64,000 nucleotides of DNA from Sporosarcina beigongshangi (GTDB taxonomy: Bacteria > Actinomycetota > Actinomycetes > Actinomycetales > Micrococcaceae): the NCBI RefSeq assembly GCF_016820535.1, contig NZ_JADHDY010000009.1:1-64000 (forward strand), written 5' to 3'. Numbering within the stretch: position 1 is the stretch's first letter; the number at the start of each line of letters is the position of its first letter. Below the pieces are notes generated by a model. The model saw only the letters and a program-made list of their open reading frames with translations. It was not told the DNA's origin and made no database searches. This document shows, one piece after another, positions 1 through 8,827 of this stretch. Made by a program: the position numbers and the translations under genes.

Positions 1-3
1 CCA

Positions 4-142
4 CCCACACCGGCCGCCCACCCAGGCGGCCACACCCCTTTAAAACAGCACACCACACCAGCGACACCCGACACCACACCAGCGGCACACACGCAGCCCG
101 CCCACACCGGCCGCCCACCCAGGCGGCCACACCCCTTTAAAA
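4..142. repeat. 97-bp direct repeat, copy 1 and start of copy 2
   Basis: The block beginning CCCACACCGG at 4 recurs exactly 97 bases later at 101. Each copy carries a GGCCGCC/GGCGGCC stem followed by CCTTT, so it looks like a repeated hairpin. Copy 2 is cut at 142 by the insertion sequence and resumes at 1592. More copies may lie before position 1. It sits downstream of the minus-strand lacI gene, in non-coding DNA. Confidence 0.8.
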
Positions 143-1591
143 GGCTCTTCCGGATTGAGGGTGTAGAAGGCGCCGCGGCTGGTTGATCCAAAGTTCGTTG
201 AGTTGCTCCAGAACAAGGTGAGGGCCTTGGGAGAGAATCGGATTGTCTAGATCTGAATTTTCTTCCACAAGGCCCTCATGAATAACGCTACCTTCCACAG
301 CCCTGACCTGACCACTTTCTGCCGCCTTGACGGTCTTGGCCTGGAAGTCACCGGGCAATGCTTGTACCCGGACCGCGCTGTCCTCGCTTGCCGCGTGCTC
401 GAGCCGGATGGATGGTGCAAGAAATGCGGTTCCCAGGGTGTCCCGAGGGACACCGTGACCCGCCGGCTGGGCCATGAACCCTTCGGCTGGCGGCCCACCA
501 TTTTGCTGGTCAAGCTTCGCCGCTACCGCTGCAGCGAATGCGGCCACGTGTGGCGGCAAGACACCACGAAAGCAGCTGAGCCGCGGGCGAAGCTCTCCCG
601 CCGCGGACTGGCCTGGGCGCTGGAAGGCATCGTGTGCCAGCACCTCACCGTCGCCCGTGTCGCCGAGGGGCTGGGCGTCTCATGGAACACCGCGAACAAT
701 GCCGTCCTGGCTGAGGGCAAGCGGGTGCTCATCGATGGCCCTAGGCGTTTTGACGGTGTGAAAGTCATTGGTGTTGACGAGCATGTTTGGCGGCACACCC
801 GCCACGGGGACAAATACGTCACCGTCATCATTGACCTGACCCCGATCCGTGACAAAACAGGGCCGTCCCGCCTCCTGGACATGGTCGAGGGCCGCTCGAA
901 GCAGGTCTTCGCCACCTGGCTGCAGGCACGCCCCCAAGCATGGCGGGACGGGATAGAAGTCGTAGCCATGGACGGCTTCTCCGGCTTTAAAAGCGCTTCC
1001 ACCGAAGAGCTGCCAGATGCAGTCCCGGTCATGGATCCCTTCCACGTCATCCGCTTGGCCGGGGACGCCCTGGATGTGTGCCGGCGCCGGGTGCAGCAAA
1101 CAACGTGCGGGCACCGCGGCCGTGCCGGTGATCAGCTCTACAAGGCACGGAGGACCCTCCACACTGGCTCCGATCTGCTGACCGGGAAGCAACAAAAGCG
1201 GCTGGAAGACCTCTTCGCCGCCGATGCGCACGTGGAAGTGGAGGCCACCTGGGGCATCTACCAGCGCATGATCACCGCCTACCGCGAACCAGACCGTGCC
1301 CAGGGAAAGAAGCTCATGCAGGCCGTGGTTGACTCACTCGGTACCGGCATCCCGGCCGCGCTCACCGAACTCAAAACACTCGGACGGACCCTCAAACGCA
1401 GGGCGGAGGACGTGCTCGCCTACTTCGACAGACCCGGCACCTCCAACGGCCCAACTGAAGCAATCAACGGGAGACTGGAACACCTCCGCGGCTCGGCGCT
1501 CGGTTTCCGCAACCTCACCAACTACGTCGCGAGATCATTGCTCGAATCCGGCGGATTCAGACCGAAACTACACCCTCCATTCTGAAGAGCC
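143..1591 (+). mobile_element. Complete ISL3-family insertion sequence
   Basis: The element is 1449 bp. Its 24-bp ends are inverted repeats: 143-166 starts GGCTCTTCCGG and 1568-1591 reads GGCTCTTCAGA on the other strand; they match at all but three or four positions and both finish GAGGGTGTAG. It is flanked by perfect 8-bp copies of CTTTAAAA (135-142 and 1592-1599), the target-site length expected for ISL3 elements. One intact transposase gene fills it. Because the copy of the 97-bp repeat on either side is otherwise uninterrupted, the insertion looks recent. Confidence 0.92.
278..1585 (+). CDS. ISL3-family transposase
   Basis: The 435-residue protein has the usual ISL3 layout. Around residues 45-90 there is a zinc-binding region with two CxxC pairs (WCKKCG and YRCSECGHVW). 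A helix-turn-helix region follows near residue 125 (LGVSWNTANNAV), then a DDE catalytic core with acidic residues in VIGVDEHVW and VVAMDGFSGF, and a final acidic residue in the NGPTEAINGRLEHLR region. Length and domain order are complete, so it is probably active. It catalyses DNA cut-and-paste transposition of the surrounding element. The ATG at 278 comes after the left inverted repeat, leaving room for a promoter inside the IS. Confidence 0.93.
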   Translation: MNNATFHSPDLTTFCRLDGLGLEVTGQCLYPDRAVLACRVLEPDGWCKKCGSQGVPRDTVTRRLGHEPFGWRPTILLVKLRRYRCSECGHVWRQDTTKAAEPRAKLSRRGLAWALEGIVCQHLTVARVAEGLGVSWNTANNAVLAEGKRVLIDGPRRFDGVKVIGVDEHVWRHTRHGDKYVTVIIDLTPIRDKTGPSRLLDMVEGRSKQVFATWLQARPQAWRDGIEVVAMDGFSGFKSASTEELPDAVPVMDPFHVIRLAGDALDVCRRRVQQTTCGHRGRAGDQLYKARRTLHTGSDLLTGKQQKRLEDLFAADAHVEVEATWGIYQRMITAYREPDRAQGKKLMQAVVDSLGTGIPAALTELKTLGRTLKRRAEDVLAYFDRPGTSNGPTEAINGRLEHLRGSALGFRNLTNYVARSLLESGGFRPKLHPPF

Positions 1592-1656
1592 CTTTAAAAC
1601 AGCACACCACACCAGCGACACCCGACACCACACCAGCGGCACACACGCAGCCCGCC
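1592..1656. repeat. 97-bp repeat, remainder of copy 2
   Basis: Starting with the duplicated target CTTTAAAA, this segment continues the copy interrupted at 142. It is base-for-base the same as 38-102 of copy 1 and then diverges. It shows that the insertion sequence landed inside a repeat unit. Confidence 0.75.
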
Positions 1657-1678
1657 CACCCGCCGGCAGGCACCCGGC

Positions 1679-1711
1679 AAAAACGGCGGCACCCAAACCG
1701 GGCACCGCCGT
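1679..1711 (-). terminator. Rho-independent terminator of lacI
   Basis: Read on the minus strand, ACGGCGGTGCCC and GGGTGCCGCCGT form a 12-bp stem with a short loop, followed by a run of T. It lies just downstream of the lacI stop, as expected for the end of the glucosidase-lacI transcript. Confidence 0.8.
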
Positions 1712-1728
1712 CGAACACCAAGATAAAG

Positions 1729-2772
1729 CTACTGCGGCGGGGGAACCGCCGTGCTATGCCGCACCACAAACCTGGTGGGGAACTCCTCCGCCAGCGGGGC
1801 ATGCTGGACACGCTCACTCGGGGACTGCTGCTCCAAGTGGGCCAGGATGCGGCGCGCCGCGTGGGCGCCCTGGCCGCGGGGGTTCTGGTCGAAGGTGGTC
1901 AGGCCGAAGACCTCGCCGAGTTCGTGGCCGTCGATGCCGATGACGGAGAGGTCCTCGGGGACGCGCAGGCCGAAGTCCCGGGCCGCCATGATGGCGCCAA
2001 AGGCCATCTCGTCGGAGGCCGCGAAGATTGCCGTTGGACGCGTGCGGCCGGCGGCCAGGAGGCCCTTGGCCGTGGCGTAGGTGCCGTTCACGGTGAAGTC
2101 GGAAGTCTGCAGCCAGTCCGCGGGGTAGCTGAGCTTGGCTTCCTGCATGGCCACCTCGAAGCCGCTGCGGCGGGTCAGCGGGAGCTTGAAGTCGGCGTCG
2201 TACTCATTGGCGCCGCCGATGTGGGCAATGTGGGTGTGTCCCAGCCCGATCAGGTGTTCCGTGGCCATCTTGGCCAGCTGGAAGTCGTTGACGTGGATGC
2301 TGTCGGCACCGGGCAGGGCGCCGCCCACGCCCATGACGGGGCGGTGGATGGCCAGCAGCTGCTGGATTTCCGATTCGGTGAGCTCCAGGGAGACGGCGAT
2401 GACGGCGTCGAGCCTCTTGCGAAGCAGGAAGTCCGTGAGGATCGTTGCCCGGTGGCTCTCATTCTGGCTGGTGGTGTACAGCGTGAGGTCGTAGCCGGCC
2501 TCGATCAGCTCCGAGGAGATTCCGTCCACGAGGGAGGAAAAGAACCAGCGGTTGACGGCGGGCACAACCACACCAATGTTGTGGTTGCGCCCGGACGCCA
2601 GGCTGGATGCTGCGTAGGAGAGGACAAATCCGAGCTCTGCTGCGGCGTCCTGGGCCAGCTTGCGGCTCTTGGCCGAGACGCTGCCCTTGCCGCCGAGGGC
2701 CCGGGAGACGGTGGCGATGGACAGCCCGGAGAGTTCCGCGACGTCTTTGATGCCTGCCACTTTTTTGTCCAT
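1729..2772 (-). CDS. LacI-family transcriptional regulator of the maltodextrin locus
   Basis: The protein is about 347 residues. An N-terminal LacI helix-turn-helix (VAELSGLSIATVSRALGG) is followed by the hinge and a periplasmic-binding-protein-like effector domain beginning NIGVVVPAVNRWFFSSLV. It should bind palindromic operators containing a central CG and release them on binding a sugar. The ATG at 2772 has AAGGA just upstream; a GTG four codons earlier at 2784 directly follows the TAA of the glucosidase gene and is also possible. Adjacency to that gene implies one transcript. Likely target operators are listed separately at 4606-4787 and 6252. The ligand is inferred from context to be maltose or maltodextrin. 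Confidence 0.9.
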   Translation of the reverse strand: MDKKVAGIKDVAELSGLSIATVSRALGGKGSVSAKSRKLAQDAAAELGFVLSYAASSLASGRNHNIGVVVPAVNRWFFSSLVDGISSELIEAGYDLTLYTTSQNESHRATILTDFLLRKRLDAVIAVSLELTESEIQQLLAIHRPVMGVGGALPGADSIHVNDFQLAKMATEHLIGLGHTHIAHIGGANEYDADFKLPLTRRSGFEVAMQEAKLSYPADWLQTSDFTVNGTYATAKGLLAAGRTRPTAIFAASDEMAFGAIMAARDFGLRVPEDLSVIGIDGHELGEVFGLTTFDQNPRGQGAHAARRILAHLEQQSPSERVQHAPLAEEFPTRFVVRHSTAVPPPQ

Positions 2773-2784
2773 TGCTTCCTTCAC

Positions 2785-4575
2785 TTACGTTGCCAGCCAG
2801 GCCGCTTCGTTGGCCTCCAGGAGGGTGTGCCCGACCCGATGGGCCTGGGACCTCTGCAGAATGGTTCCTGCAGGAAGTTCCACCGGAGTGCTGCCCGTGT
2901 TTAGCACAACCATGGTGGATCCGTTGCGGAATGCCAGAGTGTGTCCTGTGCAGTATTCTTCCACCCATTCCAGCGAACCGGTACCAAGGGCCCGCTCGCG
3001 CCGGATGCGGAGGGCGTTGCGGTACATGGACAGGTGCGAGGTGGGGCTGGCCGACTGCAGGTCGCGGGCGTATTCCTCCCAGCCCTCCGGCAGCGGCAGC
3101 CAGGGCGCCTCGACCGCGGCTGCGCCGTGGCTGAAGCCCGCGCCGTCGGAGAGGGCACGCCAGGGGAGCGGAATGCGGCAGCCGTCGCGGCCAATGCGTT
3201 CCCCGCCCGTGCGGGCAAAGGTGGGGTCCTGGCGGTACTCATCGGCCAGGGTTGTGTGCTCGGGCAGGCCCAGTTCTTCGCCCTGGTACAGGTAGGCGGC
3301 GCCCGGCAGGCCAAGCATGAACAACGACGCCGCAGCGGCACGTTCGCGGCCCAACGCCAGGTTGGGTTGTGGGTCGGCCGGGCCAACGCCGTCTGCCTCG
3401 CGTGGTCCGCGGCCGTCGTAGCCGAAACGGCTGGCATGGCGGACCCGGTCGTGGTTGGAAAGCACCCACGTGCTGGTGGCGCCGACGTCGCCGAAGGCCT
3501 TCAGGGAGTCGTCGACGACCTGTCGCAGAGCGGGGGCTTCGAAGCCCGTGACCAAGTACGGGAAGTTGAAGGCATGGTGCATCTGGTCGGGGCGGACCCA
3601 GTTGGCCATGCGGTCCAGTGGGTCGACGTTGGCTTCGGCGCAGAGGATCCTGTCCGGACCATACTCGGCCAGCACCTCGCGCCAGCGGCGGTAAATGTCC
3701 GCCAGGCCGGGCTGGCCAAACATGGGTGCCTTCTCGCCGGGGAAGCCCTCGATGCTTCCACCCCAGGACGTTCCGCCCCAGTCGGGCAGGCCGGCGGCCT
3801 TGACCAGTGCGTGGGCAACGTCCACCCGGAAACCGTCCACGCCCTTGTCCAGCCAGAACCTGAGGATGCGTTCAAACTCGGCACGGACGGCGGGATTGTC
3901 CCAATTGAAATCGGGCTGGGTGGTGTCGAAGAGGTGGAGGTACCACTGGCCGGGCGTGCCGTTGGCGTTCGTGGTGCGGGTCCAGGCGGATCCGCCGAAG
4001 TGTGACTGCCAGTTGTTGGGCGGCAGCTCGCCGTCGGCCCCCTGGCCGTTCCGGAAGATGAACAGGTCCCGTTCGGGGCTGCCGGCGGGTGCTGCCAGGG
4101 CCGCCTGGAAGAGGATGTGGTCGCTGGAGCAGTGGTTGGGCACCAGGTCGATGATGGTTCGCAGTCCCAGCCGGCCGGCGGTGGCCACGAGGAGGTTGAA
4201 GTCGGCCATGGACCCGAAGAGGGGATCAACCTGGCAGTAGTCGGCGACGTCGTAGCCGCCGTCGCGCTGCGGCGACTTGAAGAAAGGGGACAGCCAGACA
4301 GCGTCCACGCCAAGGTCGGCCAGCTGGCCCAATTCCGCCGTGATGCCAGCCAGGTCGCCGACACCGTCGCCGTTGCTGTCCCTGAAGGAACGCGGGTAGA
4401 TCTGGTAGATCACTGAGTCGCGCGACCAGTGGGGAGGCGGTGCGGCTGCGGTTGCGGGGGATTGCGGTGCGTCGGGCGCAGGGGCCGCTGTGGCGGCCGC
4501 CTCGGGCGCAGACGCCGCATCGATGCGCAGGGAGGTTGCCGCGGTCATTGTGGGGGCCGTGTTGATGGAAGACAT
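2785..4575 (-). CDS. GH13 alpha-glucosidase
   Basis: This 596-residue enzyme belongs to the oligo-1,6-/alpha-1,4-glucosidase group of glycoside hydrolase family 13. It has the conserved regions DLVPNHCSSDH, GFRVDVAHAL (nucleophile Asp), LCAEANVD (acid/base Glu) and LSNHDRVRH (third Asp). It begins YQIYPRSFRDSNGDGVGDL, typical of cytoplasmic alpha-glucosidases. It should release glucose from imported maltodextrins. The reading frame stays open to 4620, but that upstream start lies inside a LacI-type operator, so the ATG at 4575 (MSSINTAP) is preferred. Residues 1-60 form an unusual Ala/Pro-rich leader. It is divergent from malE and followed directly by lacI. Confidence 0.92.
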   Translation of the reverse strand: MSSINTAPTMTAATSLRIDAASAPEAAATAAPAPDAPQSPATAAAPPPHWSRDSVIYQIYPRSFRDSNGDGVGDLAGITAELGQLADLGVDAVWLSPFFKSPQRDGGYDVADYCQVDPLFGSMADFNLLVATAGRLGLRTIIDLVPNHCSSDHILFQAALAAPAGSPERDLFIFRNGQGADGELPPNNWQSHFGGSAWTRTTNANGTPGQWYLHLFDTTQPDFNWDNPAVRAEFERILRFWLDKGVDGFRVDVAHALVKAAGLPDWGGTSWGGSIEGFPGEKAPMFGQPGLADIYRRWREVLAEYGPDRILCAEANVDPLDRMANWVRPDQMHHAFNFPYLVTGFEAPALRQVVDDSLKAFGDVGATSTWVLSNHDRVRHASRFGYDGRGPREADGVGPADPQPNLALGRERAAAASLFMLGLPGAAYLYQGEELGLPEHTTLADEYRQDPTFARTGGERIGRDGCRIPLPWRALSDGAGFSHGAAAVEAPWLPLPEGWEEYARDLQSASPTSHLSMYRNALRIRRERALGTGSLEWVEEYCTGHTLAFRNGSTMVVLNTGSTPVELPAGTILQRSQAHRVGHTLLEANEAAWLAT

Positions 4576-4605
4576 GTCTCTAACAGTAGAGACTTCAAAC
4601 AAAAT

Positions 4606-4619
4606 TGTAAACGTTCTCA
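4606..4619. promoter_or_regulatory. LacI-type operator before the GH13 gene
   Basis: TGTAAACGTTCTCA has the AACGTT core of LacI/GalR-family operators. It lies about 30 bases upstream of the chosen glucosidase start, where repressor binding would block that transcript. Confidence 0.55.
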
Positions 4620-4711
4620 CTTTGTGTTGACCTTCAATGCCACCATGCCGCGAATCGACGCTGAATTCGGGATTGAAACGGCATCAACTCTTATCGTTTC
4701 TCCCGTGAAAT

Positions 4712-4722
4712 GAAGCGCTTCC
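4712..4722. promoter_or_regulatory. LacI-type operator, central site
   Basis: GAAGCGCTTCC contains a perfect 10-bp palindrome with a central CG. It lies mid-way in the 314-bp region between the divergent glucosidase and malE genes and resembles the sites at 4606 and 4777, which points to cooperative or looping repression of both directions. Confidence 0.6.
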
Positions 4723-4776
4723 CATCCTGTTGTATGACTAGTTTGGTCACGATTCGGTAAATCTGACTTCAAATTG

Positions 4777-4787
4777 GAAACGCTTTC
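4777..4787. promoter_or_regulatory. LacI-type operator before malE
   Basis: GAAACGCTTTC is a near-palindrome with the same central CG as the other sites. It lies about 100 bases upstream of malE, in the expected promoter zone of the importer operon. Confidence 0.6.
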
Positions 4788-4889
4788 ATGTATGTTGATG
4801 ACTACGACCTCCTGTGAGGTAGACCACCACAAGAAGTTTTCGCCCGGAATCGGCCGCCACGGCTGTGCAGGGCCCAAGAGAGGGACACA

Positions 4890-6185
4890 ATGAAGTTGCC
4901 GAACATCAGCGCCACACCGGTTAGCCGCCGCGTATTTGCCATGGGCGCATTCTCTGCAGTGACCGCAGTTGCACTCAGCGCCTGCGGCGCCGACAACAAG
5001 CCCGCAACCAGCTCTCCGAAGCCGTCGGATCTCGCTGCGGGCGGGGCCAGCACCATCACCATGTGGGTGGATGCCGAGCGTGCACCCGCACTGAAGGACA
5101 TTGCCGCCAAGTTCAAGGCAGAGACCGGCATTGAAGTAAAGCTCGTCGTCAAGGACTTCTCCGCGGTCCGCGACGATTTCATTACCCAGGTTCCCACGGG
5201 CAAGGGCCCGGACCTGATTGTTGGCCCGCATGACTGGGTAGGCAAGTTTGTCCAGAACGGCGTTATTGCACCGGTGGAACTCGGCGACAAGGCCACTGCG
5301 TTCACCGCCACGTCCATCCGGGCCATGACCTACGACGGCGCCACCTACGGCGTGCCGTACTCAGTGGAGAACATTGCGCTGCTGCGCAACAAGGCACTGC
5401 TGCCCGCCGCCGTCACCACCTTCGACGAGGTCGTGGCCGCGGGCAAGGGAGTCGTTGACGCAGGCAAGGCCCAGTACGCCTTCCTGGTTGGCCTGGACCC
5501 CAAGCAGGGAGACCCCTACCACCTGTACCCGCTGCAGACCTCGATGGGTTCGGCAGTGTTCGGCACGGATGCCCAGGGCGAGTACGACCCCAAGCAGCTG
5601 GTCATCGGCGGCCCCGAGGGCATCGCGTTTGCCAAGAAGCTCGTTGAGTGGGGCGACACCGGTTCCAAGGTGCTCAACTCCAACATCACCGGCGACATTG
5701 CCAAGGAAGAGTTCAAGAACGGCAAGAGCCCGTACTACCTGACCGGCCCGTGGAATGTCCCGGACCTGCAGGCTGCCGGCATTGACCTGGCCATCGACCC
5801 GCTGCCCACCGCGGGCGACCACAAGGCCCAGCCGTTCGTCGGAGTCAACGGCTTCTTCATCAGCGCCAAGAGCGCCAATGCCCTAGCCACCACGTCCTTC
5901 GTCACCAACTACCTGACCACGGAAGACGCCCAGGATTCCATGTTCACGACCGGTGGACGCCCGCCGGCCCTGATCGCCTCCTTCAAGAAGGCTGCCAAGG
6001 ATCCCATTGTTGAAGCCTTCGGCAAGATCGGTGAAGACGGCGTTCCCATGCCGGCCATCCCCGAAATGGATGCCGTGTGGAACGACTGGGGCGCCACCGA
6101 GCTTGACCTGATCAAGGGCAAGGCCGCCCCTGAAACCGCTTGGCCCAAGATGGCCGACTCCATCAAGTCCAAGATCGTCGCCTAG
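4890..6185 (+). CDS. malE: Maltodextrin ABC transporter substrate-binding lipoprotein (MalE-like)
   Basis: The 431-residue protein starts with a lipoprotein signal: a SRR pair, a hydrophobic stretch, then the lipobox LSAC with the modified Cys near residue 34. The mature part is a family-1 solute-binding protein, with MWVDAERAPALKDIAAKF and the MalE-like YLTGPWNVPDLQAAGIDLAIDP split across its centre. It should capture maltose or maltodextrin outside the membrane and deliver it to MalF/MalG. A GAGAGGG ribosome site precedes the ATG. It is first in the operon malE-malF-malG-GH13 and probably repressed by the nearby LacI protein. A hairpin follows it. Confidence 0.9.
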   Translation: MKLPNISATPVSRRVFAMGAFSAVTAVALSACGADNKPATSSPKPSDLAAGGASTITMWVDAERAPALKDIAAKFKAETGIEVKLVVKDFSAVRDDFITQVPTGKGPDLIVGPHDWVGKFVQNGVIAPVELGDKATAFTATSIRAMTYDGATYGVPYSVENIALLRNKALLPAAVTTFDEVVAAGKGVVDAGKAQYAFLVGLDPKQGDPYHLYPLQTSMGSAVFGTDAQGEYDPKQLVIGGPEGIAFAKKLVEWGDTGSKVLNSNITGDIAKEEFKNGKSPYYLTGPWNVPDLQAAGIDLAIDPLPTAGDHKAQPFVGVNGFFISAKSANALATTSFVTNYLTTEDAQDSMFTTGGRPPALIASFKKAAKDPIVEAFGKIGEDGVPMPAIPEMDAVWNDWGATELDLIKGKAAPETAWPKMADSIKSKIVA

Positions 6186-6205
6186 GCCCCACCCAGCCTG
6201 AGTGG

Positions 6206-6243
6206 AAGGGGTGTGCTGCCTTGCCGGCCGCACACCCCTCCTT
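6206..6243 (+). promoter_or_regulatory. Intercistronic hairpin between malE and malF
   Basis: GGGGTGTGC (6208-6216) pairs with GCACACCCC (6230-6238) around a 13-base loop. There is no T run, so this is more likely an attenuating or mRNA-stabilising stem that raises malE over malF/malG, as is common in binding-protein operons, than a full terminator. Confidence 0.6.
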
Positions 6244-6251
6244 GATCTAGA

Positions 6252-6262
6252 AAAACGCTTTT
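6252..6262. promoter_or_regulatory. Possible LacI-type operator before malF
   Basis: AAAACGCTTTT is a near-palindrome with the same ACGCTTT core as the site at 4777. It lies just upstream of the malF ribosome site. It could be a secondary repressor site or chance. Confidence 0.4.
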
Positions 6263-6276
6263 ATAGAGGACCCCCA

Positions 6277-7914
6277 GTGACGCTAGCCCCCCAAACCACC
6301 GATGACGCCGCGGTCGCGACTTCCCCTGCCCCTTCGCAGCTGAAGCGCCGCCCCCGCCAGTTCAAGCACCATGGCCCCGACTCTCTTAAGGGCATCTTGG
6401 TCAAGATTGTCCTGCTGGGACTCGTGGACGCCTTCGCCGTCTATGTCATGATGATGCTGTTCATGGCCCAGTCCTGGGTGGTGCTGGCCATCGCTGCGGC
6501 GGTGACAGTGCTGATCAACTGGATCTACCTCCGCAAGGGAGGACTCCCCGCAAAGTACCTGGCGCCGGGAGTGTTTTTCCTGGTGGTGTTCCAGGTGTTT
6601 GTTGTGCTGTACTCCGGCTACATCGCCTTCACCAACTACGGAGACGGACACAACAGCACCAAGGAGGACGCCATCTCGGCGATCCAGATCATGGCTCAGA
6701 CCCGTGTGCCGGATTCGCCCGCCTACCAAACGTCCGTCCTGGATCAGAACGGCGAGCTCTTCCTGCTGTTCACCAGTCCCGAGGGCGTGGTGACCATGGG
6801 ATCCGCCACCGAGCCGATGAGCACCGTCACCGACGCCGTCACGGACGGCTCCGGCAAGGCCATCTCCGTCCCCGGCTATGACACCCTGAACTTCAACCAG
6901 ATCATCGCCCAGCAGGATGCGATCCTGGACATCGCGGTCCCCGTCTCCGACGACCCCGCGCAGGGCAGCCTGCGGACGCCCGACGGCACCACATCCTTCG
7001 CCTTCAAGCCGAGCATGACCTACGACGCGGCGACTGACACCTTTACCGACGTTGAAACAGGGGCCACGTACACCGACAACGGGGAAGGGGCCTTTGCCGC
7101 TGCCGACGGCAGCCAGCTCTCCACGGGCTGGAAGATCAACGTGGGCTTTGACAACTTTGTCCGGGCCTTTACGGACCCCACCCTGCGGGCGCCGCTGCTC
7201 AGCGTCATGCTCTGGACGTTCACGTTCTCCATCGCCTCCGTCATCCTGACCTTTGCCCTGGGCCTGTTCCTGGCCATCACGTTCAACCGGGATGACCTGC
7301 GCGGCAAGAAGGTCTACCGCGTGCTCATGATCCTGCCGTATGCATTCCCCGCATTCCTGTCCGGCCTGGTGTGGTCCGGCATCCTCAACCCGCAGTTCGG
7401 CTGGCTCAACCAGACACTGCTGGGCGGTGCCGAGATCGGCTGGCTGACGGACCCTGTCCTGGCCAAGATCAGCGTCCTGGTGGTGAACCTGTGGCTTGGC
7501 TTCCCGTACATGTTCCTCGTGTGCACGGGCGCCCTGCAGTCGCTGCCCACTGAACTGGACGAAGCAGCCCGCGTGGACGGTGCCGGCCCGTTCCGCGTCT
7601 TCCGCTCCATCAAGCTGCCGCTGCTGCTGGTCTCCATAGCACCGCTCCTGATTGCGTCCTTCGCCTTCAACTTCAACAACTTCAACGTCATCTACATGCT
7701 GACCGGCGGCGGGCCCCGTTTCGAGGACACCACCCGCAACATCGGCTCCACGGACATCCTGATCACGCTCGTCTACAAGGTGGCGTTCGGCCAGGGAACC
7801 GGCCGCGACTACGGCCTGGCCAGCGCGCTGGCGATCATCATCTTCATCATTGTCGCCACCGTGTCAGCCATCAGCTTCAAGCAAACCAAGGCACTTGAGG
7901 AAGTGAACCGATGA
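6277..7914 (+). CDS. malF: Maltodextrin ABC transporter permease (MalF-like)
   Basis: With the GTG start at 6277, preceded by AGAGGA six bases upstream, the protein is 545 residues. The frame is open to 6202 but that stretch covers the intercistronic hairpin. There are two or three N-terminal membrane helices, then an extracytoplasmic domain of about 180 residues (roughly 130-305), as in MalF. The BPD_transp_1 permease core follows with the ATPase-contacting EAA loop ELDEAARVDGAGPFRVF. It forms the channel with MalG. It overlaps malG by four bases (ATGA), indicating translational coupling. Confidence 0.92.
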   Translation: MTLAPQTTDDAAVATSPAPSQLKRRPRQFKHHGPDSLKGILVKIVLLGLVDAFAVYVMMMLFMAQSWVVLAIAAAVTVLINWIYLRKGGLPAKYLAPGVFFLVVFQVFVVLYSGYIAFTNYGDGHNSTKEDAISAIQIMAQTRVPDSPAYQTSVLDQNGELFLLFTSPEGVVTMGSATEPMSTVTDAVTDGSGKAISVPGYDTLNFNQIIAQQDAILDIAVPVSDDPAQGSLRTPDGTTSFAFKPSMTYDAATDTFTDVETGATYTDNGEGAFAAADGSQLSTGWKINVGFDNFVRAFTDPTLRAPLLSVMLWTFTFSIASVILTFALGLFLAITFNRDDLRGKKVYRVLMILPYAFPAFLSGLVWSGILNPQFGWLNQTLLGGAEIGWLTDPVLAKISVLVVNLWLGFPYMFLVCTGALQSLPTELDEAARVDGAGPFRVFRSIKLPLLLVSIAPLLIASFAFNFNNFNVIYMLTGGGPRFEDTTRNIGSTDILITLVYKVAFGQGTGRDYGLASALAIIIFIIVATVSAISFKQTKALEEVNR

Positions 7915-8825
7915 GCACCATCACCGCTCCCGCAACCACCCAGACAGACCAACCCATGCACCGCCGTCGTTCCTTTGGCGCTTGGTTCAAGGACAAGGGC
8001 TGGCGCCACCTGGTGGGCGTTGTGGTCACCATCTTCTCCATCTTTCCGCTGCTGTATGTGCTCTCCGCCGCGTTGAACTCCAATGGCACGCTGGTGGGCA
8101 CGGCCGGGCTGTTCACCACCATCGACTTCGGCAACTTCGTGGACCTGTTCAACAACCCCGACCGCCCGTTCGCGAAATGGTTCGTCAACACGCTGGTGAT
8201 CGGGCTGGTCACCTCAGCCGCCACGGTCTTCCTCGGCGCGATGGCCGCCTACGCCTTCTCCCGCATGCGCTTCAAGGGCCGCCGCGTGGGCCTGCTCTCA
8301 CTGCTGCTGATGCAGATGTTCCCGCAGCTGTTGGCCGTCGTCGCGATTTTCCTGCTGCTCAACGGCATCTCGGATGTTGTCCCGTGGCTGGGCCTGGGCA
8401 GCCAGCTCGGCCTGATCATGGTGTACCTCGGTGGCGCGCTGGGCGTGAACACCTACCTGATGTACGGCTTCTTCAACACGGTCCCGATGTCCCTGGACGA
8501 GGCGGCCATGATCGACGGCGCCTCCCACGTGCAGATCTTCTTCGGCATCATCATGCGCCTGGTCACCCCCATCCTCGCCGTCGTGGGGCTGCTGTCCTTC
8601 ATCGGCATCTCCAGCGAGTTCGTGATCGCCTCCGTGGTGCTGACGGACCCCGACACCCAGACCCTCGCCGTGGGCCTGTATTCCTTCGTGGCCGAGACCC
8701 GGTCCGAAAACTGGGGCGTCTTCTCCGCCGGCGCGGTCCTGGCCGCCGTGCCCGTCATGGCGCTGTTCCTCTTCCTTCAGCGGTACATTGTCAGTGGCTT
8801 GGTCCAAGGCGGCGTAAAGGGGTAG
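7911..8825 (+). CDS. malG: Maltodextrin ABC transporter permease (MalG-like)
   Basis: The 304-residue inner-membrane protein has six predicted helices and the EAA-loop motif SLDEAAMIDGASHVQIFFG, which docks the ATPase. It pairs with MalF to move maltodextrins inward. The start codon overlaps the malF stop as ATGA. No ATPase gene is in this operon; the MsmK/UgpC-like protein at 14319 is the probable partner. Confidence 0.93.
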   Translation: MSTITAPATTQTDQPMHRRRSFGAWFKDKGWRHLVGVVVTIFSIFPLLYVLSAALNSNGTLVGTAGLFTTIDFGNFVDLFNNPDRPFAKWFVNTLVIGLVTSAATVFLGAMAAYAFSRMRFKGRRVGLLSLLLMQMFPQLLAVVAIFLLLNGISDVVPWLGLGSQLGLIMVYLGGALGVNTYLMYGFFNTVPMSLDEAAMIDGASHVQIFFGIIMRLVTPILAVVGLLSFIGISSEFVIASVVLTDPDTQTLAVGLYSFVAETRSENWGVFSAGAVLAAVPVMALFLFLQRYIVSGLVQGGVKG

Positions 8826-8827
8826 CA

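Noticed and set aside
4576-4620. N-terminal extension of the GH13 glucosidase
   Set aside because: The upstream start lies in a LacI-type operator, has no ribosome site and adds residues unlike the family.
7982-8827. Long upstream extension of the second GH13 frame
   Set aside because: It is the shadow of malG in another frame, Arg/Pro-rich; the ATG at 8828 starts the family-like sequence.
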